From NCBI GenBank assembly GCA_041920505.1, contig JBHGXV010000039.1:231348-295347 (forward strand): a stretch of DNA of 64,000 nucleotides, given 5' to 3'. The stretch comes from JBHGXV01 sp041920505. GTDB lineage: Bacteria; Bacillota; Bacilli; Brevibacillales; Brevibacillaceae. The number at the start of each line of letters is the position of its first letter. Within the stretch, counting starts at the first letter, position 1. Below the pieces are notes generated by a model. The model was not told the origin of the DNA, did no database searches, and worked only from the letters and a program-made list of their open reading frames with translations. Made by a program: the position numbers and the translations under genes. This document shows, piece after piece, positions 17,788 through 26,885 of the stretch.

Positions 17788-18436
17788 TCAACCGGCAGGC
17801 ATAGGCGCACTCCGTGGCCAGCGGGCAGGCGGAGCATTGGGGCGAATGTTTGCGGCAATACGCTTTGCCGTGTTCGACGATGAGTCCGTGGAGTTTCGCA
17901 AGCGCTTCCACCCCGGACAGTTCGGCGAGAATGGCGCGGCGAATCCCGTCGTACCCGACATCGCGCCCCGTCAGGCGCAGATGCAACCGGCGCGAATAGG
18001 CATCCCCCGAAATCGTCGGCCTTTTCAGCGCGTAGGCGAGGATCGTGTCGGCCGTCTCCGGGCCGATCCCTTTCAATTGCAACAGTTCTGCGCGCAACGC
18101 TTCTGTCGCTTGTCCGCTTGCGGCAATCGCCGGGACGCCTCCTCTGGCCGTTACCCACCGCGCCAGACGAATCAGCGTGCCGCTTTTCGCCTGCTGAAAG
18201 CCGGCCGGGCGGATGACCGCCGCCAACTCGTCCATATCCGTGGCGGCCAGCCTCTCGGGAGTCGCCAGTCCGCGCTGCCGCAACGCGTCCAGGGCCTTGG
18301 CCGCATTGGTCCAGGTCGTATTTTGCACCAGGACGGAACCGGCCATGCGTTCGAAAGGATCGGTGATGCCCCACCATTGGTCCACCTCAAACGCGGGAAA
18401 CAGGCGTTCCAGCCGCCGGTAAACTTCAGTCCACAT
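17768..18436 (-). CDS. endonuclease III-like HhH-GPD DNA glycosylase with Fe-S cluster
   Basis: 222 aa from ATG 18436, which has GGAGGG at proper distance (an ATG 6 nt earlier touches the Shine-Dalgarno). HhH motif LLQLKGIGPETADTILAYAL, catalytic Asp in ISGDAYSRRL, and a C-terminal C-x6-C-x2-C-x5-C cluster motif (CRKHSPQCSACPLATEC). Nth's catalytic Lys is replaced by Glu (GPETAD), as in MagIII-type monofunctional glycosylases, so an alkyl-base glycosylase is more likely than a bifunctional Nth. It converges on the PilZ gene. Confidence 0.87.
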   Translation of the reverse strand: MWTEVYRRLERLFPAFEVDQWWGITDPFERMAGSVLVQNTTWTNAAKALDALRQRGLATPERLAATDMDELAAVIRPAGFQQAKSGTLIRLARWVTARGGVPAIAASGQATEALRAELLQLKGIGPETADTILAYALKRPTISGDAYSRRLHLRLTGRDVGYDGIRRAILAELSGVEALAKLHGLIVEHGKAYCRKHSPQCSACPLATECAYACRLITQTAE

Positions 18437-18579
18437 CGGCATCCCTCCACGCTCCATTATAAACCGGTAAACGAAAGAAGCGACATTCTCCGGTTCGGAA
18501 GGATGTCGCTTCTCTATGCCGTATTGATACAATCGGTTTCCATGTTCGTCCTTTCTGTCTCCTCACATCGCCGGTATGC

Positions 18580-19179
18580 TCACGCTTCCAACATCAGCAT
18601 TTCGCGGCGGAGTAATGTAAGCCTCTCTTTCGATTTGGCGATTTGGGCGGAATCGTTGGCGAGCAATGCATCGTGCAGGGTGGCAAGTTCATAGTCAAGT
18701 TCCAGGCGCAGAACGGGAATTCTCTCTTCGGCGTCACGCCGTTTCAACGCGGCAATCACCTGTTCCATGGTTACGCTGCATGCTTTTTCGTAGATCACTT
18801 TTTTCTCAGCTCCTTTTATCTCAACTATTCTCACGGCCTCCCCATAGCGGATGTTCTTGACGACGATCTGTTTGTCGTTGAAGATTTTGACGATGGCGTG
18901 CCCTTTTGCCTGTTCGATGAACCGGTAGAGGACCATGCCCAAGCGGATGTCGCGCACGGTGCAGTCCAACTCGTCAAGCTTGAACGAATCTCCTGTCTTG
19001 TGCAGGTTGATGACGCAGGGACCGGCGTGGGTTTGAACCAACAGGCGAAACTGTTTGTTCGACTCTTGCCAGGCGATGTTCATGCCCGCTTCCACCAATG
19101 CATGCATCAACTCGTTCAGGGCAGGGCGGGTAAACCAGACGGCGACATTGCAGTACTCCAACTCGTTGTAGGTGTTCAT
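18580..19179 (-). CDS. conserved protein of unknown function (paralogue B)
   Basis: 199 aa from ATG 19179 (GGGAGGA 6 nt upstream). Related to the gene at 15119-15715 over its length (GHAIVKIF, AVRIVEIKG, C-terminal LTLLRREMLMLEA). The N-terminal half has beta strands typical of a small ligand-binding domain (FRLLVQTHAGPCVINLH). A four-Glu/Arg helical hairpin makes up the last 60 residues. The two copies lie 3 kb apart with unrelated genes between them. Confidence 0.7.
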   Translation of the reverse strand: MNTYNELEYCNVAVWFTRPALNELMHALVEAGMNIAWQESNKQFRLLVQTHAGPCVINLHKTGDSFKLDELDCTVRDIRLGMVLYRFIEQAKGHAIVKIFNDKQIVVKNIRYGEAVRIVEIKGAEKKVIYEKACSVTMEQVIAALKRRDAEERIPVLRLELDYELATLHDALLANDSAQIAKSKERLTLLRREMLMLEA

Positions 19180-19496
19180 CACGCATCCTCCCGTTGACAG
19201 AATTATCAGACTTATACGATGGCCTGGCGTGTGGGAGTGGTATATCATATTATTCTGGATCTGTTTTTGCTATTCCCCCTGAACTTGGTTGGAATCGAGT
19301 GGATAACCCCCTCGTTATCTTTATTATCCGACTTTTTCCGCGATATTTCCAGAGGGCAACGGTGGGTTCGTCGATGTATAATTTCCCAGTTGGTTGTGAT
19401 ATTATATGAGCATCTTGCCGATGGTTTGCCACTTCTCGCGCCTTTGGCGTCTGTTTTTGTTCCGGAAGCGGCCAAGCCAGGAAAGGAGTGTTCCAC
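19180..19496. other. intergenic, 317 bp, nothing identified
   Basis: AT-richer spacer between paralogue B and the DUF1054 gene. It should hold the divergent promoters. I find no hairpin, RNA motif or ORF with a Shine-Dalgarno. Confidence 0.5.
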
Positions 19497-20147
19497 ATGA
19501 CCGCCTTCAGCGGATTTCAGCCTGCGGACTTCGACGTGTTCACGGTTGACGGATTGGACGCACGCATGGACGCAATCAAAACCAGGATTCGGCCGAAACT
19601 GGAATGGATCGGCCGACATTTCGCCCCGACGCTGTCAGCCGCTACGGGCAACGAGATGTTTTACCACGTGGCCAAGCACGCCCGGCGCACGGTAAACCCG
19701 CCTGACGACACGTGGGTGGCCTGGGCCGGCGATAAACGGGGATACAAAAAGCACCCGCACTTCCAGTTCGGCTTGTGGGGCACGCATCTGTTCGTCTGGT
19801 ACGCCCTGATCTACGAGTCGCCGTACAAACAAGCGGTGGGCGAGACGATGGAGCGGCAAATCGACGAAATCTTGCGGATCGTCCCCGACGATTTCCGCTG
19901 GTCACAGGACCACACCCTACCGGAAAGCGAGGCGCAAAGCGCGCTCGGCAAAGACGGGGTGCTGCGGTTGATCCAACGGCTGCAAACCGTCAAAAAAGCG
20001 GAAATTCTTTGCGGCGTGACCATTGACCGCCACGATCCGATCGTCGCCGACGGCGAGAAGCTGCTTGAACGGCTGGAGAATGCCTTCGCGGTGCTCACCC
20101 GGTTGTATACGCTCTGCCAGTCGGGCGTCCATACCGCCATCCGCTAG
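19497..20147 (+). CDS. DUF1054 family protein (YktB-like)
   Basis: 216 aa from ATG 19497 (AAAGGAG 9 nt upstream). Family features: FSGFQPADFDVFTVDGLDAR at the start, HVAKHARRTVNPPDDTWVA, KHPHFQFGLWGTHLFVW and WSQDHT. The family is cytosolic, structurally known and of unknown function. Single gene ended by a strong hairpin. Confidence 0.92.
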   Translation: MTAFSGFQPADFDVFTVDGLDARMDAIKTRIRPKLEWIGRHFAPTLSAATGNEMFYHVAKHARRTVNPPDDTWVAWAGDKRGYKKHPHFQFGLWGTHLFVWYALIYESPYKQAVGETMERQIDEILRIVPDDFRWSQDHTLPESEAQSALGKDGVLRLIQRLQTVKKAEILCGVTIDRHDPIVADGEKLLERLENAFAVLTRLYTLCQSGVHTAIR

Positions 20148-20162
20148 TCTCGCGCCGCAACA

Positions 20163-20204
20163 ACAGAACAGGTTCGCGCCGATTACCGGACGAACCTGTT
20201 CTGT
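20163..20204. terminator. strong bidirectional terminator
   Basis: ACAGAACAGGTTCG and CGAACCTGTTCTGT form a perfect 14-bp stem. It lies between the converging DUF1054 and nitronate monooxygenase genes. Confidence 0.88.
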
Positions 20205-20256
20205 TTGCGTTCCGTACTGGCAATGCCCCCGGGATGAGTGGCTCCACCACCGCACG

Positions 20257-21225
20257 CTACCTGTTGGCCTGTATGCCGTTCAACCGGTCGAGAACGGACT
20301 TAGCTTGGGAAAACATCCTCTCAAACAGTTCTTGCACGGTCGGCACGTCCTCGATCAGCCCGATCACCTGTCCGGCCCAGCCAAAGCCGCTTTCCGCGTC
20401 CCCTTCGTAAATGAACGCGCGGTTCCGCTCCCCGCTGATGTACGGTTTCAGTTGTTCGTATCCGGCCCCTTGTTTTTCCAACTCCAGGATTTTCTCCGAA
20501 CCCGGCGTGTTGACCACCCGTGCCGGCGCGCCAAGCGAGCGCTTGATCACTGCCGTGTCGTGCTCTGTTCCCTTCAACAGCGCCTGTTTGTAGGCGGGAT
20601 GGGCGTGAACGCACTCCTGGGTGGCAATAAAGCGGGTGCCCATTTCGACGCCCTCCGCGCCCAGCGCCAGCGCAGCCACGATCCCGCGTCCGTCGCCGAT
20701 GCCGCCGCTGGCCAGCACGGGAATGTTCACCGAATCCACGACCCGGGGGATCAGCACCATGGTTCCGATGTCGTCACGGCCGAGGTGTCCGCCGCCTTCC
20801 TGCCCCACGGCCATGACCGCGTCGGCCCCGATGGCCTCCGCCTTTTGCGCCTGGCGAACGGAAGCCACCAACACCAGTTTTTTGACATCGTATCCGTCGA
20901 AGCGGCGAATCAGGGGCTCGGGATTGCCGCCGGTGATGGAGACGACCTTGACCCCTTCCTCAATCGCCACCTCCAGCATGTGCTCATAAGGACGGCCGTG
21001 CTGCCCGATCGCGAAGTTGACGCCAAACGGCTTGTCGGTCAGTTTGCGCACCTTGCGAATCTCTTCGCGCAGCGCCTCCGGGGAGGAAAGCGACATCGCG
21101 GTAATCTGTCCCAGGCCGCCCGCGTTGGAGACGGCCGCCGCCAGTTCCGCGTACGCCAGATAGGCGAGTCCGCCCTGCACGACCGGATAACGTATCTGCA
21201 ACAATTCCGTCACTCTTGTTTTCAT
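20257..21225 (-). CDS. nitronate monooxygenase / 2-nitropropane dioxygenase family
   Basis: 322 aa, ATG with AGGAGGTG upstream. An FMN-binding TIM barrel: YPVVQGGLAYLAYAELAAAV, NAGGLGQITA, GVNFAIGQ, AVGQEGGGHLGRDD (catalytic His region), VLASGGIGDGRG and GAEGVEMGTRFIATQE. Such enzymes oxidise alkyl nitronates (propionate 3-nitronate) or, in the FabK branch, reduce enoyl-ACP. The HxxG and GxGGGHxG region fits nitronate monooxygenase best. Confidence 0.88.
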   Translation of the reverse strand: MKTRVTELLQIRYPVVQGGLAYLAYAELAAAVSNAGGLGQITAMSLSSPEALREEIRKVRKLTDKPFGVNFAIGQHGRPYEHMLEVAIEEGVKVVSITGGNPEPLIRRFDGYDVKKLVLVASVRQAQKAEAIGADAVMAVGQEGGGHLGRDDIGTMVLIPRVVDSVNIPVLASGGIGDGRGIVAALALGAEGVEMGTRFIATQECVHAHPAYKQALLKGTEHDTAVIKRSLGAPARVVNTPGSEKILELEKQGAGYEQLKPYISGERNRAFIYEGDAESGFGWAGQVIGLIEDVPTVQELFERMFSQAKSVLDRLNGIQANR

Positions 21226-21384
21226 TCACCAACACCTCCTGTGTTTCACTTCTCGTCCGTGTCGCCCAACTCCTGCCCGCGCGCGCGTTCTGCCGGAAAA
21301 AAACCCTTGCTTTCCCCCCCTTTTTTGCTATACTCAATTTGTTTGTTTATACACACTCTTTTGTGAAAAGCGAGGCGATACGAG

Positions 21385-22857
21385 TTGAGACAACAGAAAA
21401 CCCCTTTGTTCAGCGGGCTGGTGCAGCACGCGCAAAAGAACCCGATCCAGTTCCACATCCCCGGCCACAAGAAAGGGATGGGGATGAACCCGGCGTTCCG
21501 CGAATTCATCGGGGCCAACGCGCTGTCGATCGACCTGATCAACATCGCCCCGCTTGACGACCTGCACCATCCCAAAGCCATTATCAAAGAAGCGCAAGAA
21601 CTGGCCGCCGAAGCGTTCGGCGCTGACCATACATTTTTTTCCGTGCAGGGCACCAGCGGCGCGATCATGGCGATGATCATGGCGACCTGCAACCCCGGCG
21701 ACAAAATCATCGTGCCGCGCAACGTGCACAAATCCGTCATGTCGGCGATCATTTTTGCCGGAGCCAATCCGGTGTTTGTCCACCCGGCGATGGACGAACG
21801 GCTGGGCATCGCCCACGGCATTACGCCAAAAGCGGTGCAAAAGGCGCTGGAGGCGCATCCCGATGCGGCCGCAGTGCTGGTGATCAATCCCACCTACTTC
21901 GGCATTGCCGGCGATCTACGGCAAATCGTCCGCATCGCCCACAACTACGAGGTTCCAGTGCTGGTTGACGAGGCGCACGGCGTGCACATCCACTTCCACA
22001 ACGACCTGCCGATGTCGGCGATGGAGGCGGGAGCGGACATGGCCGCCACCAGTGTGCACAAGCTGGGAGGGTCGCTGACGCAAAGCTCCATCCTGAACGT
22101 GCGCGAGGGACTGGTGGACGTCAACCGGGTGAAGACAGTGCTGAGCATGCTCACCACCACGTCCACCTCGTACATCCTGCTCGCGTCGCTGGACATGGCG
22201 CGGCAGCACCTCGCCCTCAACGGGGAAAAGCTGGCCGAGCAAGCGATCAAGCTGGCCGACATGGCTCGCGAACAGATCAACCAGATCCCGCGCCTCTACT
22301 GCGTCGGCCGGGAGATTCTCGGTAAGCCGGCCACATACGCCATGGATCCGACCAAGCTGTTGATCCACGTGCGCGAACTGGGCATTACCGGTTATGAAGT
22401 GGAAAACTGGTTGCGCGAAAAATACAACATCGAAGTAGAGATGAGCGATTTGTACAACATCCTCTGCTTCGTCACCGCAGGCGACACCGAAGAGAACATC
22501 CATACCCTGGTGAATGCGCTGCGCGATCTGTCCATCGAGTTTGCCCATGCGGAAGCCGCCGAACCGTTGGACGTGAAACTTCCGAAGATTCCTGTGATGG
22601 CCCTGTCGCCGCGCGACGCCTTCTACGCCGAGACGGAAGTGGTGCCGCTGAAAGAGGCGGCCGGCCGGATCATTTCCGAATTCATCATGGTGTATCCGCC
22701 CGGCATCCCGATTTTCCTCCCGGGCGAAGTCATCACCGAAGAAAACATCGCCTACATCGAGGCCAATCTGCGCGCCGGTCTGCCGGTGCAAGGCCCGGAG
22801 GACGAGACGATCCAGACCATCAAGGTGGTCAAAACCCAAACCGCCATCTCCGACTAA
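21385..22857 (+). CDS. speA: arginine decarboxylase (Orn/Lys/Arg decarboxylase fold)
   Basis: 490 aa with a TTG start, the size of B. subtilis SpeA. The N-terminus QFHIPGHKKGMGMNP is typical of the clade; the PLP Lys is in SVHKLGGSLTQSSILNV and the PLP-phosphate contact in FFSVQGTSGAIMAMIMA. The C-terminal domain has VVPLKEAAGRIISEF and YPPGIPIFLPGE. It makes agmatine, first step to putrescine and spermidine, matching speD at 14468. A start at 21385 gives AGGCGATACGAG as Shine-Dalgarno. A downstream arginase-fold gene (57854) is far away. Confidence 0.93.
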   Translation: MRQQKTPLFSGLVQHAQKNPIQFHIPGHKKGMGMNPAFREFIGANALSIDLINIAPLDDLHHPKAIIKEAQELAAEAFGADHTFFSVQGTSGAIMAMIMATCNPGDKIIVPRNVHKSVMSAIIFAGANPVFVHPAMDERLGIAHGITPKAVQKALEAHPDAAAVLVINPTYFGIAGDLRQIVRIAHNYEVPVLVDEAHGVHIHFHNDLPMSAMEAGADMAATSVHKLGGSLTQSSILNVREGLVDVNRVKTVLSMLTTTSTSYILLASLDMARQHLALNGEKLAEQAIKLADMAREQINQIPRLYCVGREILGKPATYAMDPTKLLIHVRELGITGYEVENWLREKYNIEVEMSDLYNILCFVTAGDTEENIHTLVNALRDLSIEFAHAEAAEPLDVKLPKIPVMALSPRDAFYAETEVVPLKEAAGRIISEFIMVYPPGIPIFLPGEVITEENIAYIEANLRAGLPVQGPEDETIQTIKVVKTQTAISD

Positions 22858-22862
22858 ACCCA

Positions 22863-22903
22863 AAACGAGCAGGCAGCGGGTACCTCCCGTTGCCTGCTCG
22901 TTT
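22863..22903. terminator. terminator after speA
   Basis: AAACGAGCAGGCA and TGCCTGCTCGTTT form a perfect 13-bp stem; it also serves the converging beta-propeller gene. Confidence 0.9.
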
Positions 22904-22933
22904 CATTCTGTGCGCCCTTTGCCAAAAGAGCGG

Positions 22934-25057
22934 TCAGTGATAGACGCGAACCAGCACCTCGTCGATCGGTTCTTCGCTCAACAGTTGCAGCACCCTGTCG
23001 AGATTCTCGGCCACCTGAATCATATTGTAGACCTCTTGGCGGCTGGTGCCGGGATAAAACACCAGTTCCACTTTTTCCGGCGGGTTTTCGTCCAAAATCG
23101 TGCCGAACGAGTCGTTCTCAATCAGCTCGATCAGCCTGTACTCGCTCACCGGGTCCGTGCCAGGGTCGCCGCCCCCGTCATCCTTCGGCTTCGTCAACGC
23201 CATCGTGTACAAAACCGGATGATCCTCGTCGTCCCGTTTGTCCACCCAGACCAGCCGGTTGCCGCCAAAGCGGATGTCTTCGATGACCGCTTCTGACGAC
23301 GGCGCGTAGCTGTACTCGCCCTCCATAATATCGTAAGAGAAGTAGTCGAATACTTTCTTGTCGCGGCTGTAGCGGTTATCCTCAAAGAAAATCATGTCAC
23401 CGGACGCTTGCGGATGGATCTGGTCCCCGACGCTGTTGCGGAACACCGGGTAGATCCGTTCATCCTCGAAATCGTAGTAATACAGGTTCCAGTTGTTTCC
23501 TTCGTTTTTCGACCAGACGACGAATTCATCGCCCAGCCGCGCGTCTTGCAATTGCGCGCGTTCGCGGGTAATGATGTCGTCTTTGCCGGTTTTCATGTCG
23601 TAGTAGTAGATTCGGCCGTTGTTGCTTCCCTCGTCGGCCAGCCAGGCGATGCGGCTCCCCTTGACGTCGACGCTGCGGGGACGCCGGTTCAACTCGGCGA
23701 CGGTTTTCGTCTTGCCCGTTTTCAGGTCGGTCCATTTCACGTCGTATTCGCTGGCTTCATCCACCCAGACCAGATTGTCTCCGTCCAGTTCGTACAGTTC
23801 GTCGTTCGGCTCGCTCTTGCGGTCGCTTACGGTCAGGCGCTTGCCCGTGCTGATTTCATACGCGAGCAGACCGTCTTTGTTGTCGTCATACCAGACCACC
23901 CATCTGTTGCTCACCAGCGGACGGCTGGGATCGTTGCTCGATTCCGTGACCGTCGTGGTTTTCGTCGTCGCCACGTTGTAAAGGACGACATCTGTGCTCT
24001 TCTTGGTTTCGCGGATGTAGACGATCCAGTTGTCGTCTCCGTCCGGTTGACTGGGGATGCCAAGCTCGCTGCCCATTTCGCTCGCCTCTTCGTCGTCCAG
24101 GTTGTACAGATAGAGGTGGAGCCCCTCGCGGTCATCGTTGACGTACATCACGTTGTCCCCGTAAAAGCTGGGCCAAATCTTGTCGGAGATATTGCGCTCG
24201 ATCTGGCGCTCATCCTCCTCGTCCAGATCGTAGTACATCAAATCGTTGTTGACCACATAGGTGACCCTGCTGCCGTAAATTTGCGGATGCTCTTCGTTGT
24301 CCCCGCTGTTGGTCAGCCGTTTTTCTTTCCGCGTGGAGAGCGAGTACAGGTAAAGCTCCTTGTTGTTGTTTCGCATGTCTTCATAGACGATGTCGCCGTT
24401 GTAAATGGCGGGATGCAACTGTCCGGCGCTGTTTTTGGTGATTTGCTCCTCTTTGCCGGTCGACAGGCTGTACCCGTAGATGTCCCAGTTGCCGTTGCGC
24501 TGATCCTGCCAGACGACGTAATTCTTGCTCACAGCCGGAGAGCTGGCTTTCCCGCTCGCGGATAGCTGGATCAGCTTCCCTCCGGACAGATTGTAGGCAT
24601 AGACGTCGCTTTGGCCGTTGCGTTTGTCTGTCCAGACGACAACGTTGCCGTCGACGTTGACATCTTCCGGAACGGCCCCGTCCGTCGTCAGCCGCTTCTC
24701 TTCCTTCTTTTGCAGGTCGTACAGGTAGACGTCGCCTTTTTCACTGTTGCGGTAGTCGATCCAGACCACGATGTTGCCGTCCACTTTCGGTTCGGTCTTT
24801 TTATATCCGTTGTTCTCGATGCGCTTTTCCGAATGGTTGTCCAGATCGTACACCACGATGGCGTACTCCTGGTCGCCCTCATTCATCCAGACGGCGTAAT
24901 CTTTGGACAAATCGACGCCCGCGCGAGACGGTTGCGGCTGGTCAGGTTTGATCTCCACTTCTTTTCCGATCGACTCCGCATGCACGGGCGTCCCGCTCCA
25001 CAAGGACGTGACAAGCGCGGCTACGGCAAGCCACCCCTGGATGCGTTTCTTCTTCAT
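22934..25057 (-). CDS. secreted TolB-like beta-propeller protein
   Basis: 707 aa, ATG with GAGGAGG upstream. Signal peptide of about 27 residues (WLAVAALVTSLWSGTPVHA). The main body is 11-12 repeats of the WxDxRNG...YxLxT type, e.g. NVVVWTDKRNGQSDVYAYNL, VVWQDQRNGNWDIYGYSL and NGDIVYEDMRNNNKELYLY; this is the TolB/WD40-like propeller pattern. A short Gly-rich linker (DDGGGDPGTDP) precedes a C-terminal alpha/beta domain of about 65 aa. Extracellular or wall-associated, probably a scaffold. No enzymatic motif. Confidence 0.85.
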   Translation of the reverse strand: MKKKRIQGWLAVAALVTSLWSGTPVHAESIGKEVEIKPDQPQPSRAGVDLSKDYAVWMNEGDQEYAIVVYDLDNHSEKRIENNGYKKTEPKVDGNIVVWIDYRNSEKGDVYLYDLQKKEEKRLTTDGAVPEDVNVDGNVVVWTDKRNGQSDVYAYNLSGGKLIQLSASGKASSPAVSKNYVVWQDQRNGNWDIYGYSLSTGKEEQITKNSAGQLHPAIYNGDIVYEDMRNNNKELYLYSLSTRKEKRLTNSGDNEEHPQIYGSRVTYVVNNDLMYYDLDEEDERQIERNISDKIWPSFYGDNVMYVNDDREGLHLYLYNLDDEEASEMGSELGIPSQPDGDDNWIVYIRETKKSTDVVLYNVATTKTTTVTESSNDPSRPLVSNRWVVWYDDNKDGLLAYEISTGKRLTVSDRKSEPNDELYELDGDNLVWVDEASEYDVKWTDLKTGKTKTVAELNRRPRSVDVKGSRIAWLADEGSNNGRIYYYDMKTGKDDIITRERAQLQDARLGDEFVVWSKNEGNNWNLYYYDFEDERIYPVFRNSVGDQIHPQASGDMIFFEDNRYSRDKKVFDYFSYDIMEGEYSYAPSSEAVIEDIRFGGNRLVWVDKRDDEDHPVLYTMALTKPKDDGGGDPGTDPVSEYRLIELIENDSFGTILDENPPEKVELVFYPGTSRQEVYNMIQVAENLDRVLQLLSEEPIDEVLVRVYH

Positions 25058-25154
25058 CGGTTGTTACCTCCTCTTCCCTATCATGAAAAACTGATAAACT
25101 CTATTTCATTATTATGGAAGGAGAAAAGGAAGTAAACAACAATTTCCTGAAAAA

Positions 25155-25178
25155 CAAAAAAGCGCCCGGATCGAGCGC
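25155..25178 (-). terminator. SR1 RNA terminator
   Basis: Minus strand GCGCTC GATCC GGGCGC followed by TTTTTTG, 20 bases after the SR1P stop. Confidence 0.85.
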
Positions 25179-25199
25179 GGTTGATTGAAGATATGTCCG

Positions 25200-25325
25200 T
25201 TATTCGCCGTCTTGTTCGTCGGCTTTGTCGCAATCGCAGGAGCAGATGCCGTAAAGCGTTTTCACCTGGTTGGACTCGAAATGATCGATGATGCTCCCGC
25301 AGCTTTGGCAGACGATTGTGCCCAT
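25200..25325 (-). CDS. sr1P: SR1P, GapA-binding peptide of the SR1 dual-function RNA
   Basis: 41 aa from ATG 25325. The sequence GTIVCQSCGSIIDHFE, then VKTLYGICSCDC matches SR1P with its Cys pairs. In B. subtilis, SR1 is both a base-pairing small RNA (ahrC) and an mRNA for this peptide, which binds GapA and enhances RNase J1. The short 5' and 3' regions plus an adjacent terminator support an SR1-like transcript at about 25155-25390. The longer in-frame start at 25382 has no Shine-Dalgarno and would add 19 non-conserved residues. Confidence 0.88.
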   Translation of the reverse strand: MGTIVCQSCGSIIDHFESNQVKTLYGICSCDCDKADEQDGE

Positions 25326-25440
25326 GTGAATCCCTCCGTATTGGGTGATGGAAAAGGTCTCAAGCGGACTGACATTCCGCATTTCTTGTTATTATGATGA
25401 TACATTTATCGTAATATGCCATACGATTTTCGTCAAGACG

Positions 25441-25480
25441 AAAAAAAGCAGGCGTTTCTCCGCATGGAAAAACGCCTGCT
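25441..25480 (-). terminator. terminator after the alpha/beta hydrolase
   Basis: Minus strand AGCAGGCGTTTT ... AAACGCCTGCT followed by seven T. Confidence 0.92.
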
Positions 25481-25500
25481 GATCGAAAATAATAAGTGAA

Positions 25501-26325
25501 TTAGTATGTCACATTTACAGAACGGTGTACCTGTTGGTCTTCCAGCCAGGTGACAAGCGTTTGCAAGACCGCATCCCGCTCCGGCTCGTTCAAAATCTCG
25601 TGGTACAAGCCCGAAAACGGCACAAACGTTTTGTCCCTGGCAGGTGTCCGCCCCACAAACGCCTCCACTCCCTGCGGGTCGATCAGGCAGTCCGCCCCTG
25701 CCTGCATGGCCAGCACGGGCAATGTCAGTCGATCCGCATCCTGCCAGGCCAGCTCCATCGCCCGCCGCAATTGCTGAAACCAGCGTACGCTTACTTTTTT
25801 GTAGTTGAGCGGATCGCTTATGTAGCGCTCCCGCATTTCCTCGTCGCGCGTCACCTGGTGGGGGGCGATCTCGTTGCCCATCCTTAGCGTCGGCCACAGC
25901 CGGTCGAGGAACTCAGCGAGACTCGCCTTCCACAAAGGCACTTCCAGTTTCAGTTTGACGCAGGGAGACGAGAGGATCAGCCCCGCCAGCCGGTCAGGGT
26001 GTTGGTATGTCTGAACGAAGCGGATCGCCACCAGCCCGCCGAGACTGTGTCCCATCACGTAGATCGGCCGATCCGGCGTTCGCTGCCACACCTGCGTGAC
26101 CCAATGACCAACGGCATCCGTGTACTCTTCAAACCGCTCGACATGCCCCCTTTTCCCCGGCGAGCGGCCCCAGCCCGGCAAGTCTCCGGCCCGAACGCTG
26201 TAGCCGTGCTCATTCAAAAACCGGGCCACATGTTCATACCGGCCCGAATGCTCCGCCGTACCGTGAACCAGGACAATCGTTGCCTTGGGTTCGCCGGCCG
26301 GCCAATGGCGTTGAAACAGCTCCAT
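25501..26325 (-). CDS. alpha/beta hydrolase, monoacylglycerol-lipase-like
   Basis: 274 aa, ATG with GGGAGGGAG upstream. Oxyanion hole VLVHGTAEHSGRY, nucleophile elbow GHSLGG (Ser about residue 100), cap domain rich in Trp/Arg, acid Asp in AGADCLIDPQ and catalytic His in LYHEILNEPERD. It fits the serine aminopeptidase S33/monoglyceride lipase subgroup. Likely a cytosolic lipase or esterase; substrate unproven. Confidence 0.92.
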   Translation of the reverse strand: MELFQRHWPAGEPKATIVLVHGTAEHSGRYEHVARFLNEHGYSVRAGDLPGWGRSPGKRGHVERFEEYTDAVGHWVTQVWQRTPDRPIYVMGHSLGGLVAIRFVQTYQHPDRLAGLILSSPCVKLKLEVPLWKASLAEFLDRLWPTLRMGNEIAPHQVTRDEEMRERYISDPLNYKKVSVRWFQQLRRAMELAWQDADRLTLPVLAMQAGADCLIDPQGVEAFVGRTPARDKTFVPFSGLYHEILNEPERDAVLQTLVTWLEDQQVHRSVNVTY

Positions 26326-26377
26326 AGCTCTCCCTCCCGCCTGTTCTTTCCTCTAGCATACTCAATCCCGGGACAAA

Positions 26378-26408
26378 GCAAAAGAGCAGAAGCGTTCGCT
26401 TCTGCTCA
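26378..26408 (-). terminator. terminator after DUF3055 gene
   Basis: Minus strand GAGCAGAAGCG AACGCTTCTGCTC followed by TTTTGCTTT. Confidence 0.88.
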
Positions 26409-26426
26409 ACGGCGGCAGGTCGGCTG

Positions 26427-26726
26427 TCAGTATTGGTTTTCCCCCAACGGCAGGGACGGCAGATACTCCTGGAAAAACTGGCACAGTTCCTCGGCTTCGT
26501 TCGGACATCCCAGGCGGAAGGTTTTCAGCAAATAGTCGGGGTTGATTGCGTCTTCCGAACTCAACAGGGTCGACTGCCCGGTTTGCATGCAGATTACCAG
26601 CGGCTTCCCGAAAAAGCTGTTCGTGTAGACGATCCCGAAGTCGTAACGGTTTCGTTCGGACACAAAGCCCAAAAACTGGACACGAGCCGTTTCCGTCACG
26701 TCATACAAACTGTCGTAGCGATCCAT
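26427..26726 (-). CDS. DUF3055 family protein
   Basis: 99 aa, ATG with AGGAGGGG upstream. Core VQFLGFVSERNRYDFGIVYT, then FFGKPLVICMQTGQST and YLLKTFRL match the DUF3055 family of Bacilli. Soluble, no catalytic motif, function unknown. Flanked by terminators on both sides. Confidence 0.85.
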   Translation of the reverse strand: MDRYDSLYDVTETARVQFLGFVSERNRYDFGIVYTNSFFGKPLVICMQTGQSTLLSSEDAINPDYLLKTFRLGCPNEAEELCQFFQEYLPSLPLGENQY

Positions 26727-26843
26727 CGGCCACCCCTCCTATTCGTTGGAATATACAGATTTTTTACAAGTTTACCATAAAGCCAGGCGATTGTCATCCA
26801 TTCCCCAAAAATTGGGCGCTTCACCGCCCGCCGGATGCGTGAC

Positions 26844-26875
26844 GAAGCCGTCCTGTTTGCCCGCAGGACGGCTTT
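26844..26875. terminator. terminator-like hairpin after the glnL-like gene
   Basis: AAGCCGTCCTG and CAGGACGGCTT form an 11-bp stem 10 bases beyond the stop, without a clear T-run. Confidence 0.5.
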
Positions 26876-26885
26876 CACATCGCGC

